From Lewinellaceae bacterium (GTDB lineage: Bacteria > Bacteroidota > Bacteroidia > Chitinophagales > Saprospiraceae): a stretch of DNA of 64,000 bases. Where the stretch lies: NCBI GenBank assembly GCA_020636375.1, contig JACJXZ010000004.1:310001-374000 (forward strand), in the 5' to 3' direction. The notes under the pieces were generated by a model that was not told the origin of the DNA, ran no database searches, and saw only the letters and a program-made list of their open reading frames with translations. Made by a program: the position numbers and the translations under genes. Below are positions 1 to 9,900 of this stretch, in pieces; positions within the stretch are counted from its first letter, which is position 1; every line of letters begins with the position of its first letter.

Positions 1-75
1 GGAAAATAGGGAAAACCAGTAAGTATTTAACACATAGGGCATATAGGTTTTTTCACATAAGGCCATATCCGGGGC

Positions 76-221
76 TTAATACTACTTTGTTAACTTAAAG
101 TTTCGAGCCATCTGGAGCGCGGGCCTCCAGGCCCGCTGCCTTCTAAAAGAAAGGGTTTTATGAAATTTTAAATCTGTTTTTTCATGCCCGCGCTCCTTTT
201 AAGTTAACAAAGTAGTATTAA
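76..221. repeat. Inverted-repeat (MITE-like) element
   Basis: Two perfect 24-bp arms (76-99 and 198-221, outer part ttaatactactttgtt) face each other. Inside them lies a second perfect 11-bp pair, ggagcgcgggc at 114-124 and its complement at 186-196, plus a GC hairpin at 119-136. No coding capacity is seen. The size (146 bp) and arms fit a non-autonomous transposable element or a decayed insertion sequence. No target duplication was identified. Confidence 0.6.
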
Positions 222-371
222 TCAGTGGGCATTTTTAAAGTACAAGTTCAAGCATCAAGTTCAAGCCCAGGAAAGGCGCCGCTCCGAGTTTGGGTCTTGA
301 TACTTGCGCTTGAACTTGCACTTCAATTGGTTTTTTCCACCCAATTTAGTATTTTTAACGGCTCAACGGTT

Positions 372-427
372 CCCCGCATGGTTGTGGCTTTTGTTGTAAG
401 CCCACAAAAATGCGGGGAATTTTTTTA
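372..427. terminator. Terminator-like hairpin
   Basis: The outer stem ccccgcat/atgcgggg (372-379 and 410-417) is reinforced by an inner pairing of tgtggctt with aagcccaca, and is followed by aattttttt. It probably ends a transcript entering from the left edge. No gene in this window reads into it from the left. Confidence 0.55.
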
Positions 428-535
428 TCCCGTTTTGAACCTTGAACCTTAAACTCCGAACAATTAAACTCCGAACCTGGCCAACGTTGGGCCAGTAACC
501 CGAAAGCATGAAAAATAAACAAAAACCAACAAATT

Positions 536-1252
536 ATGCCGCCTACTTTTTCCCCTGCAGATAAAGCCCTCGCCTGGAGCGTCCACCTCTTCACCGCCAC
601 CGGCGTGCTCGCCGTTTTTATGGCTATCCTGGCGGTCAGCGCCGGCGATTTCCGGGCGGCCATGTTCTGGCTGCTCGCCGCCCAGCTGATCGACGGCGTC
701 GACGGCACCCTGGCCCGCCGCTTCCGGGTGACGGAAGTGCTGCCGCACGTCAGCGGCAAGAATATCGATTTCGTCATCGACTTCGCCTCCTACGCCATCG
801 TGCCGGCCTACATGATCTACGAGTCCGGCCTGATGCACGGCCCCTGGAACCTGGCAGCCACCTTCCTCATCCTGCTGGTATCTGCCGTCTACTACGGCAA
901 GGAGGGCATGGTGTCCGACGATTACTACTTCGTCGGCTTCCCCGTCATGTGGAACATGGCTGCCTTTTACATGATCTTCGTCTTCCAGTGGGGGCACTGG
1001 GGCAACGTGCTGCTGGTGGCGGTGCTGTCCATCCTGCACTTCGTGCCCATCAAGGTGGCCTACCCCAGCCGGGCCACCCACTGGCGCGGGCCGACGCTGG
1101 CCGTGACGGCGGTGACCATCCTGGTTTTGGTCGCCATCACCTACCTCTACCCCGACAGGAATGCCTGGCTGACTGCCCTGGCGTGGGGCTGCCTGGCGTA
1201 CTTTGCGGTGTTTGTGGTTTGGGCGACGTGGGTGGGGGGCAAAAGAGCATAG
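536..1252 (+). CDS. pcs: Phosphatidylcholine synthase (CDP-alcohol phosphatidyltransferase)
   Basis: A 238-residue integral membrane enzyme predicted to condense CDP-diacylglycerol with choline to give phosphatidylcholine and CMP. The CDP-alcohol phosphotransferase motif is visible around residues 52-80: DGVDGTLARR, then G and two Asp in GKNIDFVID. About seven to eight hydrophobic helices follow. The length equals that of known bacterial Pcs proteins (about 240 residues), and the general sequence is closer to Pcs than to PssA or PgsA. The gene stands alone, with a hairpin upstream and about 190 bp of unremarkable sequence downstream before the AT-rich island. A related CDP-alcohol transferase is the main alternative. 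Confidence 0.82.
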   Translation: MPPTFSPADKALAWSVHLFTATGVLAVFMAILAVSAGDFRAAMFWLLAAQLIDGVDGTLARRFRVTEVLPHVSGKNIDFVIDFASYAIVPAYMIYESGLMHGPWNLAATFLILLVSAVYYGKEGMVSDDYYFVGFPVMWNMAAFYMIFVFQWGHWGNVLLVAVLSILHFVPIKVAYPSRATHWRGPTLAVTAVTILVLVAITYLYPDRNAWLTALAWGCLAYFAVFVVWATWVGGKRA

Positions 1253-1386
1253 CGGGCCTGCTTGATGCCGGCAGAGAAAATGTTTTTACAATTGGCAGGC
1301 ATTGTTTAGATTTGGAGGGTTGAAGGGGTTGGGGATAAACGTCAATGGGGGCTATAGGATGAATTGACTGTAGTAAGGAAGTTGTG

Positions 1387-1404
1387 CGTCAGTGTAAAAA
1401 AAAC
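1387..1404. repeat. Possible left boundary of the McrBC cassette
   Basis: cgtcagtgtaaaaaaaac here resembles cgtcagactgtgaaaaaac at 4549-4567, just past the right end of the AT-rich island. The two would be the direct-repeat junctions left by site-specific insertion of a cassette. The similarity is imperfect, so this is inference. Confidence 0.3.
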
Positions 1405-1443
1405 GACACGGACAAAAATCAATTGACTGCAAATACAAATTGA

Positions 1444-3099
1444 ATGACTGAATACGAAAAATTTAAAAAGCTTCTTGAATATTTTGTCGCACATCTCGAA
1501 TTCTGTGTATCAGACCAAAAATTTGGTGAAGGTTATGAAACATATATTAGAGAGATTAAAAATTTCAAACGCAGTGGTCAAGGACATAAAGAACAACAAA
1601 TTCAAAATCAAATAAAAGATTGGGAATTATACGACAATGGAAAGATATGCATCAACGTAAACCCAACTACCTATCAAGGCGGAGGAACTTATTTGAATTG
1701 GAAACACACAGCTATCAATGTGAACGCAGAATGGGAGGATAAAAGGATTGTCAGCTTAAAAATAATGAAAGATTCTTATCCTCTTAATAATGCTAAACAC
1801 GTAATGACAATAAGCGTTAGCGACCTTGGTTTATTCAACAAGCAAGAACCAGATGAACAGCTAAAAACATTTTTTAATCAATTTAATGAGCTTATCATAC
1901 AATGGAATGAAGAACAAAAAAGCAAACAAGAAATGAAGCAAATACAACCATATATAGACTTACTCAAATCATCTAAAAACATAATCCTTACGGGTGCACC
2001 AGGGACAGGCAAAACATATTTAGCCAAACAAATTGCAAAGCAAATGATTGGCGTAAGAACTGATGAAGATTTAGAAGAAAGCGGACAGTTTAGTTTTGTG
2101 CAATTTCACCCATCTTATGACTACACAGACTTTGTTGAAGGACTGTGACCGACACCGCCAGATGAAAACGGAATCATTGGCTTCGAAATAAAAGACGGTA
2201 TTTTTAAATCTTTTTGTCAGAAGGCTTCAGAAGCAAATATTTCAGAGATAGTAGATAATTTTGACGATGCTTGGGAAAATCTTTTAACTTCTATTAGGTA
2301 TAATATTGCTCAAGGTTCTTTGACGACTATTGGCTCTTGGGATTTTGGTTTATCATCCAAAGACTCGTTGAAATACACTTCAGTTGACACTCCTTCACAA
2401 TATAATTTTACAATAACAAAAAAGAATGTTTACGATGCATATCAAGGAAAGAAAGCAAGACCATCGGGTGCATTTCAAAAGGATATGGAGGATGTAGTAA
2501 ACTATTTGAAAACTAATTTTGATTTAGTAGATTTTGATGCAGGACAAGAAAACTCAACTAATGGAACAAAAACATTTGTATTTGTAATTGACGAAATTAA
2601 CAGAGGCGAGATATCAAAAATCTTTGGTGAGTTGTTCTTTTCCATAGACCCAAGTTATAGAGGCAAAAAAGGTTCCGTTAAAACGCAATATTCGAACTTA
2701 CACAACGATGAGAAAGAGGTTTTTTATGTACCCGAAAACGTCTACATAATTGGCTCAATGAACGACATTGACCGAAGTGTTGAAAGTTTTGATTTTGCAA
2801 TGCGAAGACGTTTCACTTGGATTGAGATTACAGCAGAACAAAGTGCAGAGAATATGAATTTGCCACAGAACATTAAAGAAAGAATGATAAAGTTAAATGA
2901 GCAAATTTCTAAAACAGATGGTCTAAATAATTCTTATCATATTGGAGCTGCATATTTCCTTGATTCAAACGGCAATGCTAGACAGGATATTGACAATATT
3001 TGGAGTTTACGGATTGAGCCTCTTCTGAAAGAATATTTGAGGGGAATGCCTGACAGCCTTGAGAAAATTGAATTACTCAAAAATGCCTTTACTGCATAA
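1444..3099 (+). pseudogene. mcrB: McrB-like restriction GTPase, interrupted by an in-frame TGA
   Basis: Reads as a 551-codon McrB homologue if TGA at 2146-2148 (codon 235) is passed. The frame is the same on both sides. The N-terminal ~165 residues form a DNA-recognition-type domain of unknown target. The AAA+ GTPase part follows: Walker A GAPGTGKT at residues 184-191, Walker B VIDEIN at about 381-386, and the GSMNDIDRS / RRRFTW elements typical of McrB. The stop interrupts FVEGL*PTPP, where the family normally has Arg (FVEGLRP), so a single CGA to TGA transition explains it. The start ATG at 1444 is the first in frame. The gene is AT-rich, unlike its neighbours, which points to transfer. It is followed at once by mcrC through a TAATG overlap. 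It could be a true pseudogene, a truncated N-terminal protein plus internal restart, or a sequencing error. Confidence 0.85.
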
Positions 3100-4442
3100 T
3101 GAGAACAACTGATAACAATGGCGGAAAAAGTATAGATAAATTTGACAATTTGAACATTGCAGACTTGTCAGTTATAGCAAACAGAAACCTTTTGGATTTA
3201 CAAAAAGAAAATCCTGATTTGCTTGTTTTTCCTCATTCATTTGGTACATATCGAGATGATGTTGAAAAGCCACATATTTTCTCACTAGACAATGAAAAAC
3301 TAACTACATATAATTTAATGGGATTCATTGGTAGAAATTCAACACAACTTACAATTTCATCTCGTTTCGCAAAAAATGAAAACAATGACTATTTTCTTCA
3401 TTATATGCTGCAAAAGGTCTTTTCAATTAATCTTTTAAAATTTGACCAAACACCAAACAAAGAAAATATTTGGGATTTTCTTCTTTACATTTTCCCATAC
3501 TATATTAAAAAAGCATATTCACAAGGAATCTACAAGGCTTACAAAAAAGAGGAATACAACGATACAAATGTTAAAGGAAGTATTGATGTTAAACGCCACA
3601 TACTTAGGAATATTCCGTTTACAGGAAAAATAGCTTACACAACAAGAGAGCACAGCTACAATAACAATCTGACACAACTCACTAGACATACGATTGAACA
3701 TATCAAAAATCACCGTTATGGAAGTGGGGTTTTGACTAGCGATAGTGAAGTTAGAGACATTATAAGTAAATTCATATTTGTTACTGATAAAACCTACAAC
3801 AGAAATGAAAGACAAAAGATAATTACTGCTAATTTAAAACCAGTTACACATCCATATTTCACAGAGTATTCTGCTTTGCAAAAGATTTGTTTAAAAATTT
3901 TAAGACACGAGAAAATTACTTTTGGTAAAGAAAAAGATAAAGTCTATGGTTTATTGTTTGACGGTGCTTGGCTTTGGGAAGAATATCTAAACACCATTCT
4001 AAAAGAAAACTATATTCATCCAGAAAATAAAACAGGTAAGTATAGGCATTTACTTTTTGAAAATTTTCAACCGATTTATCCCGATTTTATAAGTAAGGAA
4101 GAACCAAAATCTGTTGGGGATGCAAAGTATGTTCCACTTGACAGACAACAATCGTATTCTGAAAATTCAGAAAAAGCGACAAGTATTTATTACAAGACAA
4201 TTGCGTATATGTATCGCTTTAGTTCAAGTAATGGGTTTTTAATATTCCCAAAACAAGACACGAGTTTTTTTGAAACATACCGTATAAAGGAAACAGATGG
4301 ATTGCTTAAGAAAATTGGACTTGCAGTTCCACAGACAACTGAAAACTTTAAAGAATATATCAATACAATGAACGTAAACGAAGAAGAATTGAGGCAAAAT
4401 TTAATGACAGAAAAAACACCGAACGCACAACATTGTGTATAA
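3099..4442 (+). CDS. mcrC: McrC-like nuclease subunit of a type IV restriction system
   Basis: A 447-residue protein expected to be the endonuclease partner of McrB, cutting modified DNA when the GTPase translocates. A PD-(D/E)xK core is visible near the C-terminus: D329 in YPDF and D341-A-K343 in GDAKY. The N-terminal part carries the fold that contacts McrB. The start ATG shares its A with the mcrB stop (TAATG), so translation is coupled. Because mcrB is interrupted, McrC may have no working motor. Base composition is about one-third G+C, far below the flanking genes, consistent with acquisition as a unit. The 3' end of the gene runs into the attC-like site. Confidence 0.88.
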   Translation: MRTTDNNGGKSIDKFDNLNIADLSVIANRNLLDLQKENPDLLVFPHSFGTYRDDVEKPHIFSLDNEKLTTYNLMGFIGRNSTQLTISSRFAKNENNDYFLHYMLQKVFSINLLKFDQTPNKENIWDFLLYIFPYYIKKAYSQGIYKAYKKEEYNDTNVKGSIDVKRHILRNIPFTGKIAYTTREHSYNNNLTQLTRHTIEHIKNHRYGSGVLTSDSEVRDIISKFIFVTDKTYNRNERQKIITANLKPVTHPYFTEYSALQKICLKILRHEKITFGKEKDKVYGLLFDGAWLWEEYLNTILKENYIHPENKTGKYRHLLFENFQPIYPDFISKEEPKSVGDAKYVPLDRQQSYSENSEKATSIYYKTIAYMYRFSSSNGFLIFPKQDTSFFETYRIKETDGLLKKIGLAVPQTTENFKEYINTMNVNEEELRQNLMTEKTPNAQHCV

Positions 4443-4556
4443 GCAATAGCGGGCTCAGTGCTATTTTAAAACATAAAAACATTAATCAAGGTTCGGTGCT
4501 ATCTGACAGTTTAGTGGGTTGAAATCCGCTACTGCTCATACACGAGACCGTCAGAC
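4425..4556 (+). repeat. attC-like imperfect inverted repeat at the end of the mcrBC island
   Basis: GTGTATAAGCAATAGCGG (4435-4452) pairs with 4526-4543 at 16 of 18 positions, and the two mismatches can pair as G-T. The outer boxes are GCACAAC (4425-4431, compare RYYYAAC) and GTCAGAC (4550-4556, compare GTTRRRY). The total of 132 bp is in the size range of integron attC sites. The position, overlapping the end of the last cassette gene, also fits. No integron integrase is present in the window. Confidence 0.5.
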
Positions 4557-4628
4557 TGTGAAAAAACTTACCCCCTGGCTTCCCGGCCGTTAAAAAAGCC
4601 GTAAATTGAAAGGGCGACAACTGCAGGT

Positions 4629-4734
4629 CTTGTTCCGGCGCTTCGACAGCCGGTTCTCTCCTTCGTCAGCCCTCTCGCGGATGCAGCCGGCACCCCTCCG
4701 GGTCATCCATTTTGGTGCAGGTTCTTCGTTCCAG
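4629..4734 (-). pseudogene. Decayed duplicate of the 3' part of the neighbouring peptidoglycan-binding gene
   Basis: On the minus strand this stretch aligns with 5415-5522 inside the next minus-strand gene, at roughly four-fifths identity over about 106 bp with a 2-bp deletion. Read in two frames it gives TKMDDPEG and then CIRERADEGENRLSKRRN, against TKMHDPEG and RIREMAGEGENLLSERRN in the intact gene. The deletion shifts the frame, so it is a remnant. It implies a former second copy whose remaining length is gone or was displaced when the island arrived. Confidence 0.7.
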
Positions 4735-4829
4735 TTAGTTGCTGGCGGCGGTAACGCCCGGCGCCTCCATGTGTTAAAATCCCCACTTGTAATAAAAGGG
4801 AACTGTGGCTGACGTTTTAGGATATTGGA

Positions 4830-5312
4830 ATGGTAATAATAAAACAACCAACACGCAGCATGATTAAAGGCCGCTTTTCCAACCCGAACCTGATAAAAAC
4901 CTGGATAGCCCTGGCCGCAGTGCTAACCGGAGCCGGATGCAATAAAACCGAAGATTTCAAAGATTTGGATTTATTGCTGAATAAGGAATGGCAACTGATC
5001 GAAGTGGCCAGAGACGGAACTCCACTGAACGATCCTTGTAACCTGGACGATATCCTGGTTTTTGAAAACACCGAGGATTTCGATTACCGGGTAGGAGTGT
5101 TGCTCTGCGATGAATCCGAGGCCCAAAGAAAGCCCTCTTCCTGGAAAATGCGGGAGAAGTTCACCGTGATCAGGCTCGACTACAAGGTCCGGGTTGGCGC
5201 CTCCCGGGCAACCATAAGCGAGTATTGGGAAATACAGGAATTGACCGAAAATACCCTCGTACTCAGGGATGACGGGACAAAAAACGTTATTACTAAAAGG
5301 TTTGCAAACTAA
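4830..5312 (+). CDS. Lipocalin-like lipoprotein of unknown function
   Basis: A 160-residue protein with a lipoprotein signal ending LTGAGC. The mature part is about 124 residues, rich in beta strands, with the NKEWQLIEVARDG opening and the late LVLRDDG strand seen in small Bacteroidota lipocalin-like lipoproteins. It probably sits on the periplasmic side of a membrane. A second ATG at 4860 gives a shorter, more usual signal peptide and may be the true start. The 3' end overlaps the last codon of the convergent gene by a few bases. No ligand can be suggested. Confidence 0.65.
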   Translation: MVIIKQPTRSMIKGRFSNPNLIKTWIALAAVLTGAGCNKTEDFKDLDLLLNKEWQLIEVARDGTPLNDPCNLDDILVFENTEDFDYRVGVLLCDESEAQRKPSSWKMREKFTVIRLDYKVRVGASRATISEYWEIQELTENTLVLRDDGTKNVITKRFAN

Positions 5313-6889
5313 ACCCCCACCACATCCGGATAATCCTCCTCCCGATACCCGGGCGGCGGCGGCGGGGCGACACTTTCAGAAAATATCCCCCTTGTCCGGC
5401 CTTTGAGCAGGGCAAAAGTGTTGCGGCGCTCCGACAGCAGGTTCTCCCCCTCGCCGGCCATCTCGCGGATGCGGCCGGCGCGCCCTTCCGGGTCGTGCAT
5501 TTTGGTGCGGGCCCTCTGCTCCAGGTACTTTTCGATCAGGAGTTGTTCGTCTTCGTCGGTCCAGCTCCCGATATTGTCCAGGTCGAAACCGCCCAGCGCC
5601 TCGCCGACGGTGGAGTACACGTCGTTGCCCCGGTTGACGTTCTGGTCGAGCAGCAGGGCGACGCCGTATTCGGAGTTGATCAGTTGGGCAAGGGTATGGC
5701 CCCCGAGTTCTTCTCTTTCCTTCCAGTAGAAATTATTCAGCCGCCCGAGGGCGTGGTCGATCTCCACGGCCTGGATCCGCGGGTCCTGCCCGGCGTGCCA
5801 GAAGCGGAAGCCCCACTCCGGGCGGCGGAACGGCTCCTTGGCGGCGTGGGTGCCGACGACGCTGCCGTTGAGGGTAATGAAGCCGTAGGTCGAATTCGTC
5901 CGCTGTTCAAAAATGTCGATGCCGAACTGGCCAAAGTACTCCCGGAAGGCCTCGGGCTGCTGTTGTTTCACCTTGAGCAGCAGGGCGGGCAGTTCGCCCA
6001 TGCCTTCGGGCACGCCGCTGCCGGTGCCCAGCGTCCACTGGAACATGCCGAAGCTGAGGAAGGCGCCGTCCCAGGTGTTGATGGCGTCGAGCTTGCCTTC
6101 GTTGCGGGAGACGGCGAGGATGGCCTTGCGGGCGCTGTCCGACAGGCCGCTGCTGCCGAAGAACTCGTCCCAGTGTCGCTCGATGAAACCGGCAGGCGCC
6201 TGCGAACCGTAATCGTAGAAACCTCCGTAACTGCCTTTGACCTTGAAGGTGGCCTCCAGGCTGCCCCGGCGGACGGTGTAGCCGGTTATGATGGTGCGCT
6301 CCTGGTTTTCGATTGTCAAACCGGTAGCAGCATCTACGGCGGAGAGCAGCGCCGGCAGGGCGTCTCCGTACCGGACGGCCAGCTCGCCGAGCAGTTTGCG
6401 GGCCAGGGGCTCGTCCAGCCGGCCGCCATCGAAAGGCAGGCCGTGTTGCCGGGCAAAGGCGTGCAGCGCCGGGGTTTCGCCGTCGGCGGCAACGCCCAGG
6501 GCCTCCAGCATTGGCTCCAGGCTGTTTTCCTCCCGGCCATCCAGCGGGAAGGCTTCCGCCAGGTTCCCCTCCCGGATGGCCTTATGAAGCCGCTTCATCG
6601 GGGAGAGGAGCAGAAAACGCTGCAGGATGAGGGGGCCTACCTCTCCGCTGACGGACTGCCCGTCGGCCTCCAGCCCGTTCCGGGCGGCGAAGGCCTGGAC
6701 TGCCGCAGTCGTGGCGCCGCCGTAGTCGCCGTCGGCGCCGAAGTCCTGCCAGCGCAGTTCCGCGCCAAAGCCCATCTGGTAGAGCATGTGCTGCAGGGTG
6801 GCGATGTGGGCACCCCGGGCGCCTTTTTTCAGGGTGGATGCGGTGTCTGCTGCTTCGAGCAGTTGGGAAAAGGCCTGGTGTAGTTCCAT
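5309..6889 (-). CDS. Peptidoglycan-binding protein with a lysozyme-like region
   Basis: A 526-residue protein without an obvious signal peptide. Residues 20-95 form a PG_binding_1 domain (LKKGARGAHIATLQHML, then FGADGDYGGATTAAVQAFAARNGL cut by a loop). A second, weaker repeat lies at about 110-175. The centre (about 245-330) has the sequence SRNEGKLDAINTWDG followed by FLSFGMFQWT, which resembles the active-site region of phage-type muramidases, with Glu as the candidate catalytic residue. The C-terminal 60 residues are basic, then proline-rich. The absence of a signal peptide fits an endolysin or a contractile-particle component, but no phage or injection-system genes are nearby. A duplicate of its tail survives at 4629-4734. 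Function is uncertain. Confidence 0.6.
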   Translation of the reverse strand: MELHQAFSQLLEAADTASTLKKGARGAHIATLQHMLYQMGFGAELRWQDFGADGDYGGATTAAVQAFAARNGLEADGQSVSGEVGPLILQRFLLLSPMKRLHKAIREGNLAEAFPLDGREENSLEPMLEALGVAADGETPALHAFARQHGLPFDGGRLDEPLARKLLGELAVRYGDALPALLSAVDAATGLTIENQERTIITGYTVRRGSLEATFKVKGSYGGFYDYGSQAPAGFIERHWDEFFGSSGLSDSARKAILAVSRNEGKLDAINTWDGAFLSFGMFQWTLGTGSGVPEGMGELPALLLKVKQQQPEAFREYFGQFGIDIFEQRTNSTYGFITLNGSVVGTHAAKEPFRRPEWGFRFWHAGQDPRIQAVEIDHALGRLNNFYWKEREELGGHTLAQLINSEYGVALLLDQNVNRGNDVYSTVGEALGGFDLDNIGSWTDEDEQLLIEKYLEQRARTKMHDPEGRAGRIREMAGEGENLLSERRNTFALLKGRTRGIFSESVAPPPPPGYREEDYPDVVGV

Positions 6890-6941
6890 GATCGTTGGGG
6901 TTTTGCTGTAATATAGGAAAAAACGATGGGCGTTCCTTTTC

Positions 6942-9900
6942 TTACCGCAGCAAACTTACTTCTCCCTGCCTCGTTTCCACCTCCCCGTCGTACCGCTCCA
7001 GCCGGAGGAGGTAGAAATACACGTCCGAAGGCTGCGGCTGGCCGCGGAAGGTGCCGTCCCACCCCGGAAAAGCGCCGGGAGGGAGCGGCCCCGCTTCGAA
7101 GACCGGCTGCCCCCAGCGGTTGAAAACCCGGAAGTCCAGCACCTGCCGGATGTTTCCGTTGATCACGTAAGCGAAGGAGTCGTTGTGCCCGTCGCCGTTG
7201 GGGGTGAAGGCATTGGGCACTTTGACGACGGGCAGGGCCACCTCGATGGACAGGCTGGCCGTATCGCGGCAGCTCCCGTCGGGATACCCGGCGATCACGG
7301 TATAGACGGAGGGGTTGGCGATCAGGATGTCTTCGTAATCAAACAGGCTGGCGCCCTGCTGGAGAAGCTCCTGATTGAGCATCCAGGTGAAGTCCAGGGG
7401 CGGGGGCTGATCGGTACTGGCGTTCAGGGTTACGGCGTCGCCCTGGTGGGCGGCGGTCAGCCCGGGCGGGTCGGTTTCCAGGCTCAATGCCAGCCCGGGC
7501 CTCACGTCCGCGGAAAAGACGGCGGTGAGGGTGTCGCATTCCCCTTCGCTGATGTAAGTCAGGGTATAGTCCACCGGCGCTTCCGGGTAGAAAACCACCG
7601 AAGGGCCGGCCTGGAGGCTGCCGTCGGTGCCTGCCCACAGGAACGTGCCCGGGACGCCGGGCAGCCCTTCGGCGGCCAGCCGGATGCTGTCGCCCGCACA
7701 GGCGACCGATGGCGGCCCGGCGATGGACAGGCTGCCGGTTGTCGGTGCGATGACCTCAATCCGGACCTCCGCCGTGTCGCGGCAGGCGCCGTTGATGGTG
7801 ATTCGCCGGTAGGTCAGCGACTCCTGTGCTTCAATGACTGCCCCTCCGGAGGGGCCGGCCATGGCCAGCCCGGCAGCGGGCGCCCATTCATGTTGAATGT
7901 TTGGAAAACTGGAACCGTCATAGGGCGCAGCGGCCAGTTGTATGTTGTCCCCCCGGCAGTAAGCTTCCTGATCCGGAAGGGCGGTGATGCCCAGGCCCGG
8001 CAGGGAATCGACGCGGACGAAAACGGAGTCGGATGCCCGGCACGGCCCTTGCCGGTAGTGGGCAAAGTACCAGGTGGAAACGGCCGGCATCGCAGTCACG
8101 AGCAGCCCCGAGGTGTCGCTCAGGCTGCCATCGGCAGGGGCCCATGCGAGCCCGTCGGCCGTGCCGGATGCGGTGGCTGACAGCTCAACGGCCATGCCCC
8201 GGCAGATTTCCAGGCTGTCCGGATTGCCGATGCGCACTTCGGTGGGCAAAACGGCAACGGTGACTTCGGCCGTGTCGGCGCAGGCGCCGTTGGCAGCGGT
8301 GGCGATGAGCTGGTAAGTGGTGGTTTCATCGGGAAAGGCTACCGGCCCGGCGATGGTGTCGTTCTCCAGCCCGGCGGCCGACGCCCACCGGAAGCGGGTC
8401 GTGGTGCTGTCCGGAGGGATCGGCACCGCCAGCTGTACGCCAAAAGGCCCGCAGATGGTGGTGTCGGCGGCAATGGCCGGAAAATCAAAAGCCGCCACGC
8501 TGATGGATACGGAATCCCGGGCCGCGCAGCCGGTGATGTCGATTTCGGCGTAATAAGTTGTGCTTTCCGCCGGCGAGGCCAGGGGCGTTTCGGCGGCCGG
8601 GTTGTCCAGCCCTTCCGCCGGCGACCACGACAGGCTGAAGCCGCCCACGTTGTTGGGGGCTGCCAGGCGGACGGTGTCGCCCCGGCAGATGGCCAGCGGC
8701 CCGGCAGGCACCACGTCGAGGGACGGCTCGACGCGTTTCAGGAAAACAGAGTCGTAGGCGGCGCAGGGCCCCAGCCTCCCTTCGAGATAAACCCATTGGC
8801 CGGCCGGCGGATCGGCCGTCGGGGCAGCGGAAGCGGGGTCGTCGAAGACGTTCGCCGGCGACCAGGAGTAGGCTTCCCCTCCGGTTGCCTGCAGGGTGAT
8901 GGTGCTGTCCGTGCAGATATAGGCGGTATCCCGGCCGTCGTTGATCGTGACCCGGAGCCGGTCCGCCAGGCCGACGGTGAGTTCGGCGTAGACGGCCTGG
9001 CCGCAGCCGAAGTCGTTGGTGAGCCGGATGGTGATGGTTTCCGTGGGTTCCTCTTCCTGGTCGGAAAGGACGGTGATGGGGAAAGACAGGCTGGTTTGTC
9101 CGGGCAGGAAAAGGACGGAGTCCGGCACATCGAGCAGGTAATCGGTGCCGGGGGTGGCGGTGCCGCCGATCTCCAGCTGATAGGTTAACGTATCGCCGGA
9201 TGGGGCCGGGAGGAAGATGGCCAGCTCGTCGGGCACGTCGGTGCAGCTCTCGGCCAGGTAGTCGATGCCGGAGTTGAAGTTGACCGCGAGCTGGGGCGTC
9301 CCTCCCCGGAGTTCGGAAATGAAGACGCCGGAGTCGTAGAAGGGGTCGTTGCGGTCGGCGATGGCCAGCTTGAGGTGGTAGGTATTGCAGGGCAGGACGT
9401 CCGCCCGGGCAGTCAGGCTCTTTTTTATGCCCATAAAATCGGAAGTGAGCCCGTCGTATTGGGTGGCCACGCCGTTGTTGTTGTTGCGGTAGTACTCCCA
9501 GTTGGCCAGTTGGTTGACGCTGTTGATCTCCACGGGCGTATTGCTGCCGTTGGGCAGCACGGCGATATTCCGCTGGTTGCCGATGTTGGGGTCTCCGGCT
9601 ATGCCGGGCCCGGAGATGAGGAAGGCGAAGATGTCGTTGTATTCCTGGCCGACGAACTCCTGGTATTCCTCTGAGCCGAAGATGTATTCGAAGGCGAGTT
9701 CGTTGGTGGTGGTGAACACGTCCAGCTCGACGATGCAGGCGTTTTCCGAGGGGAAATCGTTGCCGCTCAGCTGGGAGAGGTAGTCCAGGTCGGAATCTCC
9801 GGGGGCGGAATTGTCGCTGTCGAAGGTGCCGTTGCCGGGGTCGGTGTTGGGGCCGGCGGCCCAGGCGAGGCTGCCGCTGGTCAGCAGCAGGCCGCGCTCC

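Noticed and set aside
5495..6883. 462-codon plus-strand frame opposite the peptidoglycan-binding gene
   Set aside because: Antisense shadow with no recognisable family; the minus-strand protein has a clear PG-binding domain.
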